From: Verrucomicrobia subdivision 3 bacterium UBA693
GTDB lineage: Bacteria > Verrucomicrobiota > Verrucomicrobiia > Limisphaerales > UBA8199
Direction of reading: 5' to 3'
NCBI GenBank assembly: GCA_002298785.1
Contig: DBMR01000011.1
Coordinates: forward strand, 1 to 64,000
DNA: 64,000 bases
Made by a program: the position numbers and the translations under genes. Below are positions 22,767 to 33,100 of the stretch, piece after piece; position 1 is the stretch's first letter; each line of letters starts with the position of its first letter. The notes under the pieces are model-generated. The model ran no database searches. It worked only from the letters and a program-made list of their open reading frames with translations, and was not told the DNA's origin.

Positions 22767-24227
22767 TCAGGATTCAACAGGTTCCAGCCGGACAATCCGA
22801 TCTGGAGCATTGAGCGCTACATAAATGCAGCCGTCCGGGCCGGTGATCAGGTAGCGCACCCGCCCGATGTTCTTGAACAAAATCTCCTGCTCGACGACCT
22901 GGTGACCGTCAATGACCAGGCGCCGCAACTCCTGCTGTGCGAGCGCGGTGGCAAAGAGGTTGTACTTCCAGTTGGGAAATTTGTCGCCGGTATAGAAGTT
23001 GACCGCACAAACTGCAATAGACGGGGTCCAGTAGGTGACCGGTTGCTCCATGCCTTCTTTGGCGGTGAAATCGCTGATCGGTGCGCCGTCGTAATCCATT
23101 CCCCAACAAATTACCGGCCATCCGTAGTTGAGGCCCTTCCGGATCCAATTGATTTCATCGCCCCCGCGAGGGCCATGCTCCGCTTCCCAGATATCACCGG
23201 TCACCGGGTGACGCGTCAAACCTTGCGGATTCCGGTTGCCGTAACACCAGATGGTCGGGAAGGCATTGGACACGCCAACGAAAGGATTATCAGGCGGAAT
23301 TCGACCATCATCGAAAATGCGATGAATCTTGCCGTTCGGCCGGCTCAGATCCTGGGCGTCTTCCTTCACGCCACGTTCACCCATCGAGAAGAAGAGATGC
23401 CCCTCGCCGTCGAATACAATCCGCGACCCAAAATGAATATCGCTGGGTTTATAAAAGTTGTGCGGCGCCTGGAAAATGAGCTGCCCATCGGTCCAACGAT
23501 TATCCTGGAGATGGCCGCGAGCGACCGCGGTCAGTCCCAGTGAATTTCCGTTCTCATCGGTGTACGGGTCGCTGATCGTCAGATAAATCCAACCGTTGGT
23601 CCGATAGCCGGGATGGAGCGCCACCTCCATCAGGCCACCCTGCCCGCGGGCGCGCACCTGCGGGGTGCCTTCCACCGGAGGAGGCATGGGCTTCCCGGCT
23701 TCGATCACTCTCAGGGTTCCGCGCAACTCGGTCACCAGCATCTTGCCGTCCGGCAGAAAGGCAATCGACCACGGAGTGTTAAGACCTTCAGCCACGTTCT
23801 TGATGCGGAATTTCCCGAGCTTGCTTTCCACGACCTGTCCGTCGACCGGCTTGGGAAACGCGATCTGGCCTTTGCGGAATTGTTCCTGCTTTTCGCGAAT
23901 AAGCACCACCATGGCCCGGATCTCGGCATCGGAGAGCACCATCTTCCAGGCGACCATGTTGTTGGTCGGGTAACCCTCGCGAATACTGCGAGCCAGGCTG
24001 GCATCGTCCACCCCGTGCTTGAATTGTTCCGGCTTCAACAACCCCGGCGCCTGCGCACCCTCCATGTTCTTCCCATGGCAATTCGAGCAAACCTCGCCAT
24101 AAAAGGCGCCGATATCTCTTGCCATCGCCGCCGGACTGGCGGCCAGCACCAGTGCCAACAGGAGGGCAATTCCAGGCCGTAAACCTGATAATCCGCCGGT
24201 TTCCCGGTCGTTCTCACAATAATTCAT
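22767..24227 (-). CDS. PQQ-dependent sugar dehydrogenase with N-terminal cytochrome c
   Basis: Protein of 486 residues from the ATG at 24227 (MNYCEND), chosen because a signal peptide (GIALLLALVLAASPAAMA) follows; longer starts overlap the next gene. A cytochrome c domain (about 45-130) has the heme motif CSNCH and a Met-containing region. A six-bladed soluble glucose dehydrogenase-type propeller follows: TPWSIAFLPDGKMLVTE, GGLMEVALHPGY, SMGERGVKEDAQD, HGPRGGDEIN. It would oxidise a sugar or related alcohol in the periplasm and pass electrons to heme. Fusion of heme and PQQ domains in one chain is known in this family. Confidence 0.9.
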   Translation of the reverse strand: MNYCENDRETGGLSGLRPGIALLLALVLAASPAAMARDIGAFYGEVCSNCHGKNMEGAQAPGLLKPEQFKHGVDDASLARSIREGYPTNNMVAWKMVLSDAEIRAMVVLIREKQEQFRKGQIAFPKPVDGQVVESKLGKFRIKNVAEGLNTPWSIAFLPDGKMLVTELRGTLRVIEAGKPMPPPVEGTPQVRARGQGGLMEVALHPGYRTNGWIYLTISDPYTDENGNSLGLTAVARGHLQDNRWTDGQLIFQAPHNFYKPSDIHFGSRIVFDGEGHLFFSMGERGVKEDAQDLSRPNGKIHRIFDDGRIPPDNPFVGVSNAFPTIWCYGNRNPQGLTRHPVTGDIWEAEHGPRGGDEINWIRKGLNYGWPVICWGMDYDGAPISDFTAKEGMEQPVTYWTPSIAVCAVNFYTGDKFPNWKYNLFATALAQQELRRLVIDGHQVVEQEILFKNIGRVRYLITGPDGCIYVALNAPDRIVRLEPVES

Positions 24228-24318
24228 AGTTTCAAAGTGCGTGTAATATTCATGAGCTTGACGACCTGTCAACGGCACCCCCTTCAATTCTCTCCTGGCT
24301 ACTACCGCCAATTCCGGT

Positions 24319-26202
24319 TCAGCGCTCCGCAGAGAGGAACTCAACGTACTCGACCGCTCCCGGTCCGAGCTCCACTTCCACCTGCTCGACGGATTCGTGA
24401 ATTCGCAAGGAGCGCCATTCTCGGGCCGATTGGCAGGCCATTTGCGGCTTTAGGATAACTCTGGCGATGGCCTTTGGATCTGTAATCGCAGGTTGGTCAG
24501 GCTTCTTGATCACTCCACGGTTATTGATCAACTCGACCGCCCAACCCTTTGGCGTCCGGTTAACCTGGTATTGCACTGCATCGCCGGACACTTCGATCGG
24601 CAGATACTGCCGGGCCAATTCCTGAAGGCGCTGGTTGGGAATTGCCGCGTCCCGGCCGGTCGCCGCGTTTTTCCAGGGTGCCAAGACTTCTACCTCGCCT
24701 TCACGCGCCAGGCGATTGTACTCCGCGCCCAGCGCCTCCCGGTGCCGCTGCGCTATCAGGACCCGGCTCCCTCTGCGCAAGGCCTTTTCCAGTTCACCGA
24801 GGAAAGCCACGTCGAATTCGATTTCGCCCGCCAGCAGAATCACCGGGTAGGCCGGCAGCACTTCCGGCGGCGCGCTGGTCAGCAGCACATCAAAGATCTC
24901 GCCATACGGAGTGGGCCGCAGGTAACTGAACTCCGGATTGTCAGGAAAGGGATTCGAGTGGATATGATCGCTGCCAGGAAAAAGCTGCTGATCGAATAGA
25001 TCCCGGAGTTCACGGTCGCCGGCAGAAGGTTCAAGAATGCCCCAGGGCTTATTCATATAGGCGTTGTAGCCTGCCAAACGGTCCAGCACGATGGCGACCG
25101 GGGTATAAGGCACACCGCGCTCATGTTTCCGCATGAAGTCAAAGACCTCGACGGCTTTCCGGCCGTGTGCCGTGAGGGTCCACGGGGCTTCGGCTTTCTC
25201 AAAAAATATCGCGATGCTGTTCTCCGGAGTGACCATGGCCGCACCGGCGAACCAACTGTGCAACCACATCCGCTCGTAGAAACTGAGCGAGTGTCCGGCG
25301 TCCAGACCGCGCGCGCCGCCGCCTTCCCTCCGCAACGGCCCGCTGGTGGTACATGCGCCCGAAAACCACGGACTCACCTGCACCGACCACGGTTTTTGCC
25401 ATGACCGGGACGCGCCCCGGGCAAACGCCAGTTTGGATTGAGTGAACGCGATATTCTCCCCAACCTCCAACCCGATGCAGCGCGCGCCCCATTCGGCCAC
25501 GTAGGCTTCGTAGTGAGAATGCCCCGTAACGCTGATGACCCGGCCGAGCAAATCCCGCTGACGGCTCAAAAAGTAGTCTTTGATCACCTCGTAACATTCC
25601 TTCCGATTCGACGGCCGGCGATCGTAGCCGGCCAGGCCGGCCGGTTTCATCAAATGCTTGTACGCCGCGAACTCCTTTCCATAAACGTCGCGCCACCAAG
25701 CTTCGTTAGATGCCAGGTTGTGAAAATAATACCCCCATTCGCCCAATTGAACCGCGGTGAAGACGCCCGCCTGATCCATGGCCGCCAACGACAACTCCTG
25801 TTCCCGTCCGAAAACGGCACGCCCGCCCTTGATCTGCATCTCACCACCGGAATAGCAAATCAGCGGCCACCCGACATTTGCAAGGTAGTCCAGGACCGGC
25901 TTCGCAGCCTGTCCTGGCCCCGGCCCGGGATCGAACCCGTTCCCGATCTTCTGGTCGCGCATGACCCCGACGAGTTGGCGAAGCGTTTCCAACTCACCCG
26001 GCGCACCGTACATGGTGAAGACGCACTCCCGTTGACCGCGCAGGAGTTGCACCTGTTGCACACCGGAGGCCAGCGAGTGGAAATCCGGAAACGCCACGCT
26101 GGCGCCATCGGCAGCCAGCAATCCGAGCAACCCCGCTGCCAACCCCAATAACCGCTCGCGCACACCGTGCTGAATGCTGGAAATCCAGTTCATAAAAATC
26201 AC
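24319..26202 (-). CDS. Large secreted hypothetical protein (glycosidase-like)
   Basis: Protein of 627 residues with a signal peptide (LLGLAAGLLGLLAADGASVA). The order of segments resembles verrucomicrobial proteins with a catalytic barrel and a glutamine-amidotransferase-like trimerisation domain of beta-galactosidases: TAVQLGEWGYYFHNLA, VISVTGHSHYEAYVAEWGA, AGAAMVTPENS, then TPYGEIFDVLLTSAPPEVL and PVILLAGEIEFD. No family can be assigned with certainty. It is followed by the PQQ dehydrogenase 90 bases downstream on the same strand and could be co-transcribed. Confidence 0.75.
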   Translation of the reverse strand: MIFMNWISSIQHGVRERLLGLAAGLLGLLAADGASVAFPDFHSLASGVQQVQLLRGQRECVFTMYGAPGELETLRQLVGVMRDQKIGNGFDPGPGPGQAAKPVLDYLANVGWPLICYSGGEMQIKGGRAVFGREQELSLAAMDQAGVFTAVQLGEWGYYFHNLASNEAWWRDVYGKEFAAYKHLMKPAGLAGYDRRPSNRKECYEVIKDYFLSRQRDLLGRVISVTGHSHYEAYVAEWGARCIGLEVGENIAFTQSKLAFARGASRSWQKPWSVQVSPWFSGACTTSGPLRREGGGARGLDAGHSLSFYERMWLHSWFAGAAMVTPENSIAIFFEKAEAPWTLTAHGRKAVEVFDFMRKHERGVPYTPVAIVLDRLAGYNAYMNKPWGILEPSAGDRELRDLFDQQLFPGSDHIHSNPFPDNPEFSYLRPTPYGEIFDVLLTSAPPEVLPAYPVILLAGEIEFDVAFLGELEKALRRGSRVLIAQRHREALGAEYNRLAREGEVEVLAPWKNAATGRDAAIPNQRLQELARQYLPIEVSGDAVQYQVNRTPKGWAVELINNRGVIKKPDQPAITDPKAIARVILKPQMACQSAREWRSLRIHESVEQVEVELGPGAVEYVEFLSAER

Positions 26203-26351
26203 CCGACCGAGACTCTCCTCAACCTTTCAACCTCACGCCACGCGCAATCGCACGCAAAAGAATTCAGAGAGTGAACGACTATTAGCCGTTTCCAGAGTCA
26301 AATCAAGCGCCGGTCGGGGCTCCAACTTCCATTCGGACGCGGTTTGCGATA

Positions 26352-27554
26352 GTGTGCGTCGTGTACTTGTTGCTGAGACTCGCCGGGTTCCTGGCATTGC
26401 GGCGCAACACTTCGTTACTGCTGTTGACGCTGGTGCTGGCCGGTACTGGCGAGCGTCTCTGGCTGGGGTTCGCGCCCAAATACCTGGAAACGCTGGGCGC
26501 AGGAGTGTTCATCATCGGTTTGTTTGACGGTCTGCAGACTCTGCTGGGCGCGGTCTACGCCTATCCCGGCGGCTGGCTCACGGACCGCTGGGGCCAACGC
26601 CGTTCCCTGCTCTGCTTTGCCGGACTGTCTGTCGTCGGCTATGCGATCATCCTGTTCTGGCACCATTGGCTGGCGCTGCTGCTGGGGGCGTTTCTCTTTC
26701 TGGCGTGGAGCACGCTCTCCCTGCCCGCCACTTTCACCGTCATCGCCACAAGCCTTAAGGCGCACCAATATACGATGGGTGTGGGTGTTCAATCCCTGGT
26801 GCGGCGTGTCCCAATGATGCTGGGACCGCTGGTGGGCGGTTGGCTGGTGACGCACTTCGGATGGGACCGCGGCATCCACTATGCTCTGCTGGGTTGCATC
26901 GGTCTCGGAATCTCGGCTGCCGTCTTCCTCTCGTTCCTGGCGAATCCCGAAAGTCAGGGATCGCCGGGAAACGCAGGAGGACCCGCACCCGGCGTGGTTA
27001 GCGTTGTGAAATCGTTCAGCCCGGCTCTTCGCGAACTGTTGGTGAGCGACATCCTCATCCGTTTTTGCGAACGCATCCCCTACGCGTTCGTCATTCTCTG
27101 GGCCATGGATCATGGCGGCGTGAATGCCCAACAATTTGGAATTCTGGTGACCATCGAAATGGTGACCGCAATGCTCTGCTATATTCCAGTGGCGCGACTG
27201 GCGGACAAGTACGGCCGTCGTCCCTTCGTGCTCATCACGTTCATTTTCTTTACTTTGTTTCCGCTGTCTTTGCTCGGCGCGGCGAACTTCACCTGGCTGG
27301 CGGTGGCGTTCGCCATTCGGGGGCTGAAGGAGTTTGGTGAACCTGCCCGCAAAGCGCTGATCATTGGCGAAGCCAGCCCCGCGCTCCGTTCGCGCACCTA
27401 TGGCGCCTATTACCTCATCCGGGATTGTGTGGTGACAACCGGGTCATTCCTCGGTGCGTGGCTGTGGAGCATCAGCCCTCAAGCCAATTTCATCGGGGCC
27501 GCCATCTGCGGGGCGCTGGGCACCCTCTGGTTTTGGCGCTTCATCCGCCTTTGA
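26352..27554 (+). CDS. MFS transporter
   Basis: Membrane protein of 400 residues with about twelve hydrophobic segments and the MFS motif GGWLTDRWGQRRSL between segments 2 and 3, with its second-half counterpart PVARLADKYGRRPFVL. The start is a GTG. It lacks features that fix the substrate. It lies 40 bases ahead of the alpha-galactosidase gene on the same strand, so uptake of a galactoside or efflux of a related compound is plausible. Confidence 0.88.
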   Translation: MCVVYLLLRLAGFLALRRNTSLLLLTLVLAGTGERLWLGFAPKYLETLGAGVFIIGLFDGLQTLLGAVYAYPGGWLTDRWGQRRSLLCFAGLSVVGYAIILFWHHWLALLLGAFLFLAWSTLSLPATFTVIATSLKAHQYTMGVGVQSLVRRVPMMLGPLVGGWLVTHFGWDRGIHYALLGCIGLGISAAVFLSFLANPESQGSPGNAGGPAPGVVSVVKSFSPALRELLVSDILIRFCERIPYAFVILWAMDHGGVNAQQFGILVTIEMVTAMLCYIPVARLADKYGRRPFVLITFIFFTLFPLSLLGAANFTWLAVAFAIRGLKEFGEPARKALIIGEASPALRSRTYGAYYLIRDCVVTTGSFLGAWLWSISPQANFIGAAICGALGTLWFWRFIRL

Positions 27555-27593
27555 AGTTGACCCCCGGGCCGGTTTCGCCCACAAGGGAATCCT

Positions 27594-30101
27594 ATGCGCA
27601 CGCTTTGCTGGTTGGCAGTCGGCTTGATGGCTCCGTCGCTTGGCTGGGCTTTTGAAAGTGCTGACATCCCCGCGGGACCGCCCGAAGACGGCATCATGGC
27701 CGACGCCGCCGAGGTGGCGGAAGTTGATCGGTGGGCTGGCCTGGCCTTCGCCGGCATCCAGTCTCCTGGTGATGGTGTACGCGTCGAGGTGCGCCGTCAG
27801 GATCACAGCGTGCTGCGGTTTGGCCAATCCTGCATGGAGACTCCGATCCGTATCGGGACGCGCACGTTTGATCATGGGCTGGGCACTCACGCCAACAGCG
27901 AGATCGTCCTCGACCTGCCGCTTGGCGCTCGACGGTTCGAGTCCTTTGTTGGCATCGACAATAATTTCGACACCGAAGGCAAGCGCGGCTCGGCGCAGTT
28001 CAGCGTCGAGATCGGTGGCCGTGAACTACTCCGCACCCCCACGCTCAAAGGTGGCGACGCCCCCCTGCCGGTCTCGATTGAACTCCCGGCCGACACGCGT
28101 GAACTCACGCTCAAAGTGGACACCACGCCCGATGGTCCAGCCTTCGACCAATCGGATTGGGCCGAGGCGCGCGTCATCATGGACAATGGTCAAACTCTAT
28201 GGGCGGATACCGACCGTGTGCCATTCATCGTGGGCGATCCGCCATTCTCCTTTGTTTATGACGGCGTTCCTTCGGCAAACCTATTGCCGCAGTGGAAACG
28301 CGCCGTGCGGACAATGCCCGGTGAAAGCCGCGTCCTGCGCGAAATTCAGTGGGACGATCCCAAAACCGGCCTGAGAGTCGAAACCACAGTAACGACCTTC
28401 AAGCGTTACCCAGCCGTCGAATGGGTGTTGCGCTTCGAGAATACCGGCACCCAGGACACCCCGATACTGGAGCGGCTGCAAACCCTCGACGCACAGTTGC
28501 GCACCGGTTACGCGCGCAAACCGGTGGTGCTGCACCAGATCACGGGTGACGTTTGCGGTGAGCAATCGTTCCTGCCGGTGGATACCACCCTGGAAGTCGG
28601 CAAACCGATTACCTTCGCTCCCGTGGGTGGCCGCCCCTCGAATCAGACCTTCCCCTTCTTCAACATACAATACGGGGAGGAAGGAATGCTCACCGCGATC
28701 GGGTGGTCCGGGCAGTGGGCCGCGCGCCTGGAAAGATCAGCCACCGGCCCCACGCGGCTCCAGGCTGGTTTGGAGTTGGCCCATCTGCGGTTGCATCCGG
28801 GCGAACGCATCCGCGCCGCGCGCATCCTGGTGATGCCCTGGAAAGGTGACCGCCTGGCGGCGCACAATCGCTTTCGCCGCCTGCTGCTTTTCGAATATGT
28901 CCCAAAGTTGAACGAGCGCCCTTTGCGTTTACCGATCGCGTCACAATGCTTTGATCGTTACAGCGGACCGCGACCGGAATGGAGCACGGAGGCGGGTCAG
29001 CTTCGCGCGGTCAAGGCCACCGCCGATCTCGGCTGCGACACGCATTGGTTCGACGCCGCATGGTTCCTGGGCGGCTTCCCCAACGGCGTCGGCAACTGGT
29101 TTTGCACCCCGCAGAATTTTCCGAATGGCCTGCAGCCGGTGAGCCAAGCCGCCCACCGGGCCGGCCTGAAGTTCCTGCTCTGGTTTGAACCGGAACGAGT
29201 CGCTGCCGGTTCGCAGATCGCACGGGAACACCCCGAGTTTGTATTTGGTGGGACCAATGGCGGCTTGTTCAAACTCAATGAACCGACGACGCGGCGCTGG
29301 CTGACCGACCTGCTTTCACAGCGCATCACCGAGTTTGGCCTGGATGTTTATCGCAATGATTTCAACCTCGACCCGCTCGGCTTCTGGCGTCGGGCGGATG
29401 CACCGGACCGGCAGGGGATCACTGAAATCCGCTACGTCGAGGGTCATTATGCTTTGTGGGACGATTTGCGCGCGCGCCACCCGGGATTATGGATCGACAA
29501 CTGCGCCAGCGGCGGACGCCGGATCGACCTGGAGACCATGATGCGCTCGGTGCCCCTGTGGCGCAGCGACACCGGTTGCGGGCCCGGCCATGCCGATTGG
29601 GATCAGGTCCAGGCCCTGGGTCTGAGCCAATACGTGCCGCTCTTCACGGCGTGCTCCTGGGACCCGAACGCTTACACCGTGCGCAGCGCTGCCACCGGCG
29701 GGGCCATTACCCAGTTCGATTATCTCAACCCACAGTTCCCGTTGGAAAAGGCCCGCGCCGCCCTTCAGGAAGTCAAACGCAACCAGCCTTTTTGGTATGG
29801 GGACTTCTACCCGCTCACCCGGGCCGCAGCGGGGCCGGATGTCCTGGCGGCATGGCAGTTGCATCGCGCGGATCTCGACGCTGGCATCGTGCTCGCCTTC
29901 CGCCGTAGTGATTGCCCCTACCCCGTGCTGCAAACCGCCTTGCGCGGCCTTCACCCCGGCAAACGCTACGCGGTCCAGTTCATCGACGAATCCCGCCACG
30001 CGAAGACCCGCACGCTCACCGGACGGGAGCTTCTCGCCAATTTCGAATTGCGGATTCCGGAGCGCGGCACCAGCCTGCTGGTGCGGTATCAGCCCAAATG
30101 A
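27594..30101 (+). CDS. Secreted NPCBM-GH36 alpha-galactosidase
   Basis: Protein of 835 residues with a signal peptide (LCWLAVGLMAPSLGWA). An NPCBM domain (about 35-195: FDHGLGTHANSEIVLDLP, FVGIDNNF) is followed by a GH36-type supersandwich and barrel. Catalytic-region motifs are HWFDAAWFLGGFPNGVGNW, KFLLWFEPERV, DVYRNDFN with the probable nucleophile Asp, WIDNCASGGRRID, and LWRSDTG with the probable acid/base Asp. It hydrolyses alpha-galactosides outside the cytoplasm. YRND replaces the more common KWD, so the exact subfamily should be checked. It is likely co-transcribed with the MFS gene. Confidence 0.9.
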   Translation: MRTLCWLAVGLMAPSLGWAFESADIPAGPPEDGIMADAAEVAEVDRWAGLAFAGIQSPGDGVRVEVRRQDHSVLRFGQSCMETPIRIGTRTFDHGLGTHANSEIVLDLPLGARRFESFVGIDNNFDTEGKRGSAQFSVEIGGRELLRTPTLKGGDAPLPVSIELPADTRELTLKVDTTPDGPAFDQSDWAEARVIMDNGQTLWADTDRVPFIVGDPPFSFVYDGVPSANLLPQWKRAVRTMPGESRVLREIQWDDPKTGLRVETTVTTFKRYPAVEWVLRFENTGTQDTPILERLQTLDAQLRTGYARKPVVLHQITGDVCGEQSFLPVDTTLEVGKPITFAPVGGRPSNQTFPFFNIQYGEEGMLTAIGWSGQWAARLERSATGPTRLQAGLELAHLRLHPGERIRAARILVMPWKGDRLAAHNRFRRLLLFEYVPKLNERPLRLPIASQCFDRYSGPRPEWSTEAGQLRAVKATADLGCDTHWFDAAWFLGGFPNGVGNWFCTPQNFPNGLQPVSQAAHRAGLKFLLWFEPERVAAGSQIAREHPEFVFGGTNGGLFKLNEPTTRRWLTDLLSQRITEFGLDVYRNDFNLDPLGFWRRADAPDRQGITEIRYVEGHYALWDDLRARHPGLWIDNCASGGRRIDLETMMRSVPLWRSDTGCGPGHADWDQVQALGLSQYVPLFTACSWDPNAYTVRSAATGGAITQFDYLNPQFPLEKARAALQEVKRNQPFWYGDFYPLTRAAAGPDVLAAWQLHRADLDAGIVLAFRRSDCPYPVLQTALRGLHPGKRYAVQFIDESRHAKTRTLTGRELLANFELRIPERGTSLLVRYQPK

Positions 30102-30134
30102 TCTCACCACCAGCCCTGCCGGCCGGTACTCGGA

Positions 30135-33100
30135 TCATTGCGACTCACGAAGGGCTTCCCCGGCAGCTTCCTCCAGGGAAAGCGCGGATCCGGCCTCGAA
30201 ACAGGCCGATTGCTCGGCGGCGCTGAGCTGCTGCCGGGCTGGTGTCAGGGCGGCGTCGAGATGTTGTTGCTCCGAAGGTGAAAGCGGGGATCCGACGGCG
30301 GACCTGAGGGCGCTGGCCGCGCCTGCCAAGCGCAAAGCCCGGGCCGGTTCATTCTGAGCCGCCGCCATCACCGCAAAACATTCCTGCACAAAGGCGACCG
30401 CCGTGCGGTCGCCCAGATCCAAATTGATGGCCAGGCTTTCCTCGAGGTATTTGCTCGCGCTGCTCCAATCCTGCTGGTCCAGCGCCGCTTCAGCCAAGCT
30501 GCTCAGCACATTGGCGATAGCCCAGCGGTCGCCCACCTGCCGGTTGAGGGCCAGGCTTTCCTCCAGCACATTGCGGGCGCTGCCGAGTTCGCGCAAATCC
30601 CGCAACACCACCCCCAGGTTATTCAACGAGTTGGCGATGGCCCATCGGTCTCCCGCTTCGCGCCGAAGTGCCAGGCTTTGTTCATTAAGTTGTCGCGCCT
30701 GCTCGAGGCCGCCTTGAAAGCGAGCTATGATTCCCAGATTGCTGAGCAAAGCCGCCTCCTGCACCTTGTCCCCCAATTCCTGGCGAATTTTCAGACTTTG
30801 TTGATAATGTTCTCCGGCCTGGAGATAGTCTCCCTGCATGGCCGCCACCGTTCCCGCCGCGTGCAGCGCCTGCCCCACTCCCGCCCGGTCCCCGATCTCC
30901 TCGAACCGCGTCCGCGCCACGCTCAACCAATCCGTCGCCTCAGAATACAGCGCTTGCTTGCGCAGCAAATCGCCCGTGGCCACCTGGGACTGCGCCTGCG
31001 CCGCGACATCACCGATCGCTTCCGCCGCCTCGAACGCCCGCTGATAACACGCGCCGGCTTTCTTCCACTCGCCGATCAACTCGCGCACCTTGCCCAACTT
31101 CAACAACGCGGGCACGCGCTGTGCAGGCTCCAGGAGCGGCATCACTCGCTCGAAGTAGTTGATGGCGTCCGCATTGGCGTAGCGGGCTTGCGCCGCCGCC
31201 CCCGCACGCAGCAAGTAATGCACCTTCTTCTCCTGGTTCGAAGTGCGGTCAAAATGAAACGCCAGCAAGTCCAGGTTCTGGTCCAGGTCAGCCGGATAAA
31301 GTCTCTCGAGCAGGAGGGCGATCTCGTTGTGCAGCCGCGAGCGGGTCGCATGCGGCAGACTGCCGTAGGCCACTTCCTGCGTCACCACATGCTTGAACAT
31401 GTAAACCATCTCCGGCTCGGGCTGCTCGACCGCCGTGAGGTCGACCCGGCGCAACTCTTCGAGATCCGCGGCGACCAGCTTGTGCTGGAGATTGGTCTGC
31501 ATCCCAAACACCACCGCTGCGGGGAAAAGCCGCCCGATCACGCTGGCGATCTTGACCGCCGCCTGCTGGTTTTCCGAAAGGCGGTCAATGCGGCTCAACA
31601 CGACGGCGTGCAAGCTCTCCGGCAGATCGGAGTCGGTGATGGCTTGGGGATCCAGGAAGTTGAGCTGCTGATCCTTGATGAAATTGAGCAGTTCTTCGAG
31701 ATAGAACGGATTGCCGGCGGCGCGGCTGAACAACCGCTCCAGCAAGGCGCCAGGCACGTCGCCGTGATAATCAAAAAGCTGTGACAGCTTCAACCCGGCG
31801 AAAATCGCGGCGTCCTCGGCGGTGAACACCGTCAGCTCCATCGTCGTGCATTGCGGGAGGCTGGCGAGCCGCTCCGCTTCCGCGCGACCCAATTCAGCCG
31901 GGCGCTGAGTTACCAGGAGCAACACCGGCACCCTGGCGGTCGCGCGCGCTAGTTCCAGCAGCAGATCACGCGACAACGCGTCCATCCAGTGCATGTCTTC
32001 CAAAACCAGCAGCAAAGGTTGGGCGGCAGCGATTTTTCGCAACACGGCCGAGAGCAGTGCCTCCAGCGAAACCTTGCGCAGGCGGGCTTCCAGCGGACGG
32101 GTAAGATCGTTGTCGGGAATGGGTAGGTTCAAAACCGTCCCCAACAAGGGAAAGCGCAGCAGCAACCCCGGATCCAACGCCGCCAGTCGCTGCTCGAGGG
32201 CGGTTACCTGCTCCGCAGGGGTGGCTTGCGGAAGGTCAAACAGTCCATGCCAGATGGTCTGCCAAACCAAATAGCTGCTGCTCACCCGATGGGACTGGCA
32301 TTGGCCAACATGGATGGAGAAACCCAGATCTCGGGCCACCCGCATCGCTTCGGCCACTAATCGCGTTTTTCCAATACCGGCCTCGGCCCGAATCAGCACG
32401 GTCTGCCCGGCGCCACCAAGAGTCAGGCGCAGCTTCGCTTCGATCGTCGCCAACTCTTGCTTCCTTCCAACCATTGGCAGGCTGTAGTGTGATTCATGCA
32501 GCCGCGAAGCGTTTTCGTGGGTCTGACCCAGGAGGCTGTAGACCGGCACCGGCTCCGTCTTGCCTTTAACCTTTAACGGCGGCAGTACCTTCCACCGAAA
32601 ACTGTTTCCCGCGCTGCGCTCGAGCCGGCTCGACACCAACACCTGCCCCGGCGCCGCATGCTCCATCAACCGGGCCGCCATGTTCACCTCGTCACCCAGC
32701 ACCCCATAGGTGCGCCGGTGCGGACTGCCATACGCCCCCGTTCGCAGCGTGCCTCCGCTCACCCCAATCTTCACGGCGGTGACGAAAGGCATGCTGGCGG
32801 GCGGCTGAATCAAATCCCCCGCCGCCGCCACCGCGCGCCAGGGATCGTTCTCGTGCGCCAACGGCGCCCCAAAACACGCATGTAAATGACTGCCTTTGTC
32901 GCCGATGGAAACGCCCAGCAGAAATCCGCCATAATGCGCGACCACCTCCTGCACCCACCGCACATAGGCGTCTAATCGACCGCGAGCATCCTCATCCTCG
33001 TCGTAGTCGATTCCTTCAAACTTCATGAACACCACATTCGCAGGCCGCAACTCGGTCAGGAACTCACCCTGACCCGCTTGCATCCGGTCATATACGGGTC

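Noticed and set aside
30678..31784. 368-codon plus-strand frame
   Set aside because: It is antisense to the cyclase-ATPase-TPR gene; its His/Arg/Leu-rich composition is typical of a shadow frame.
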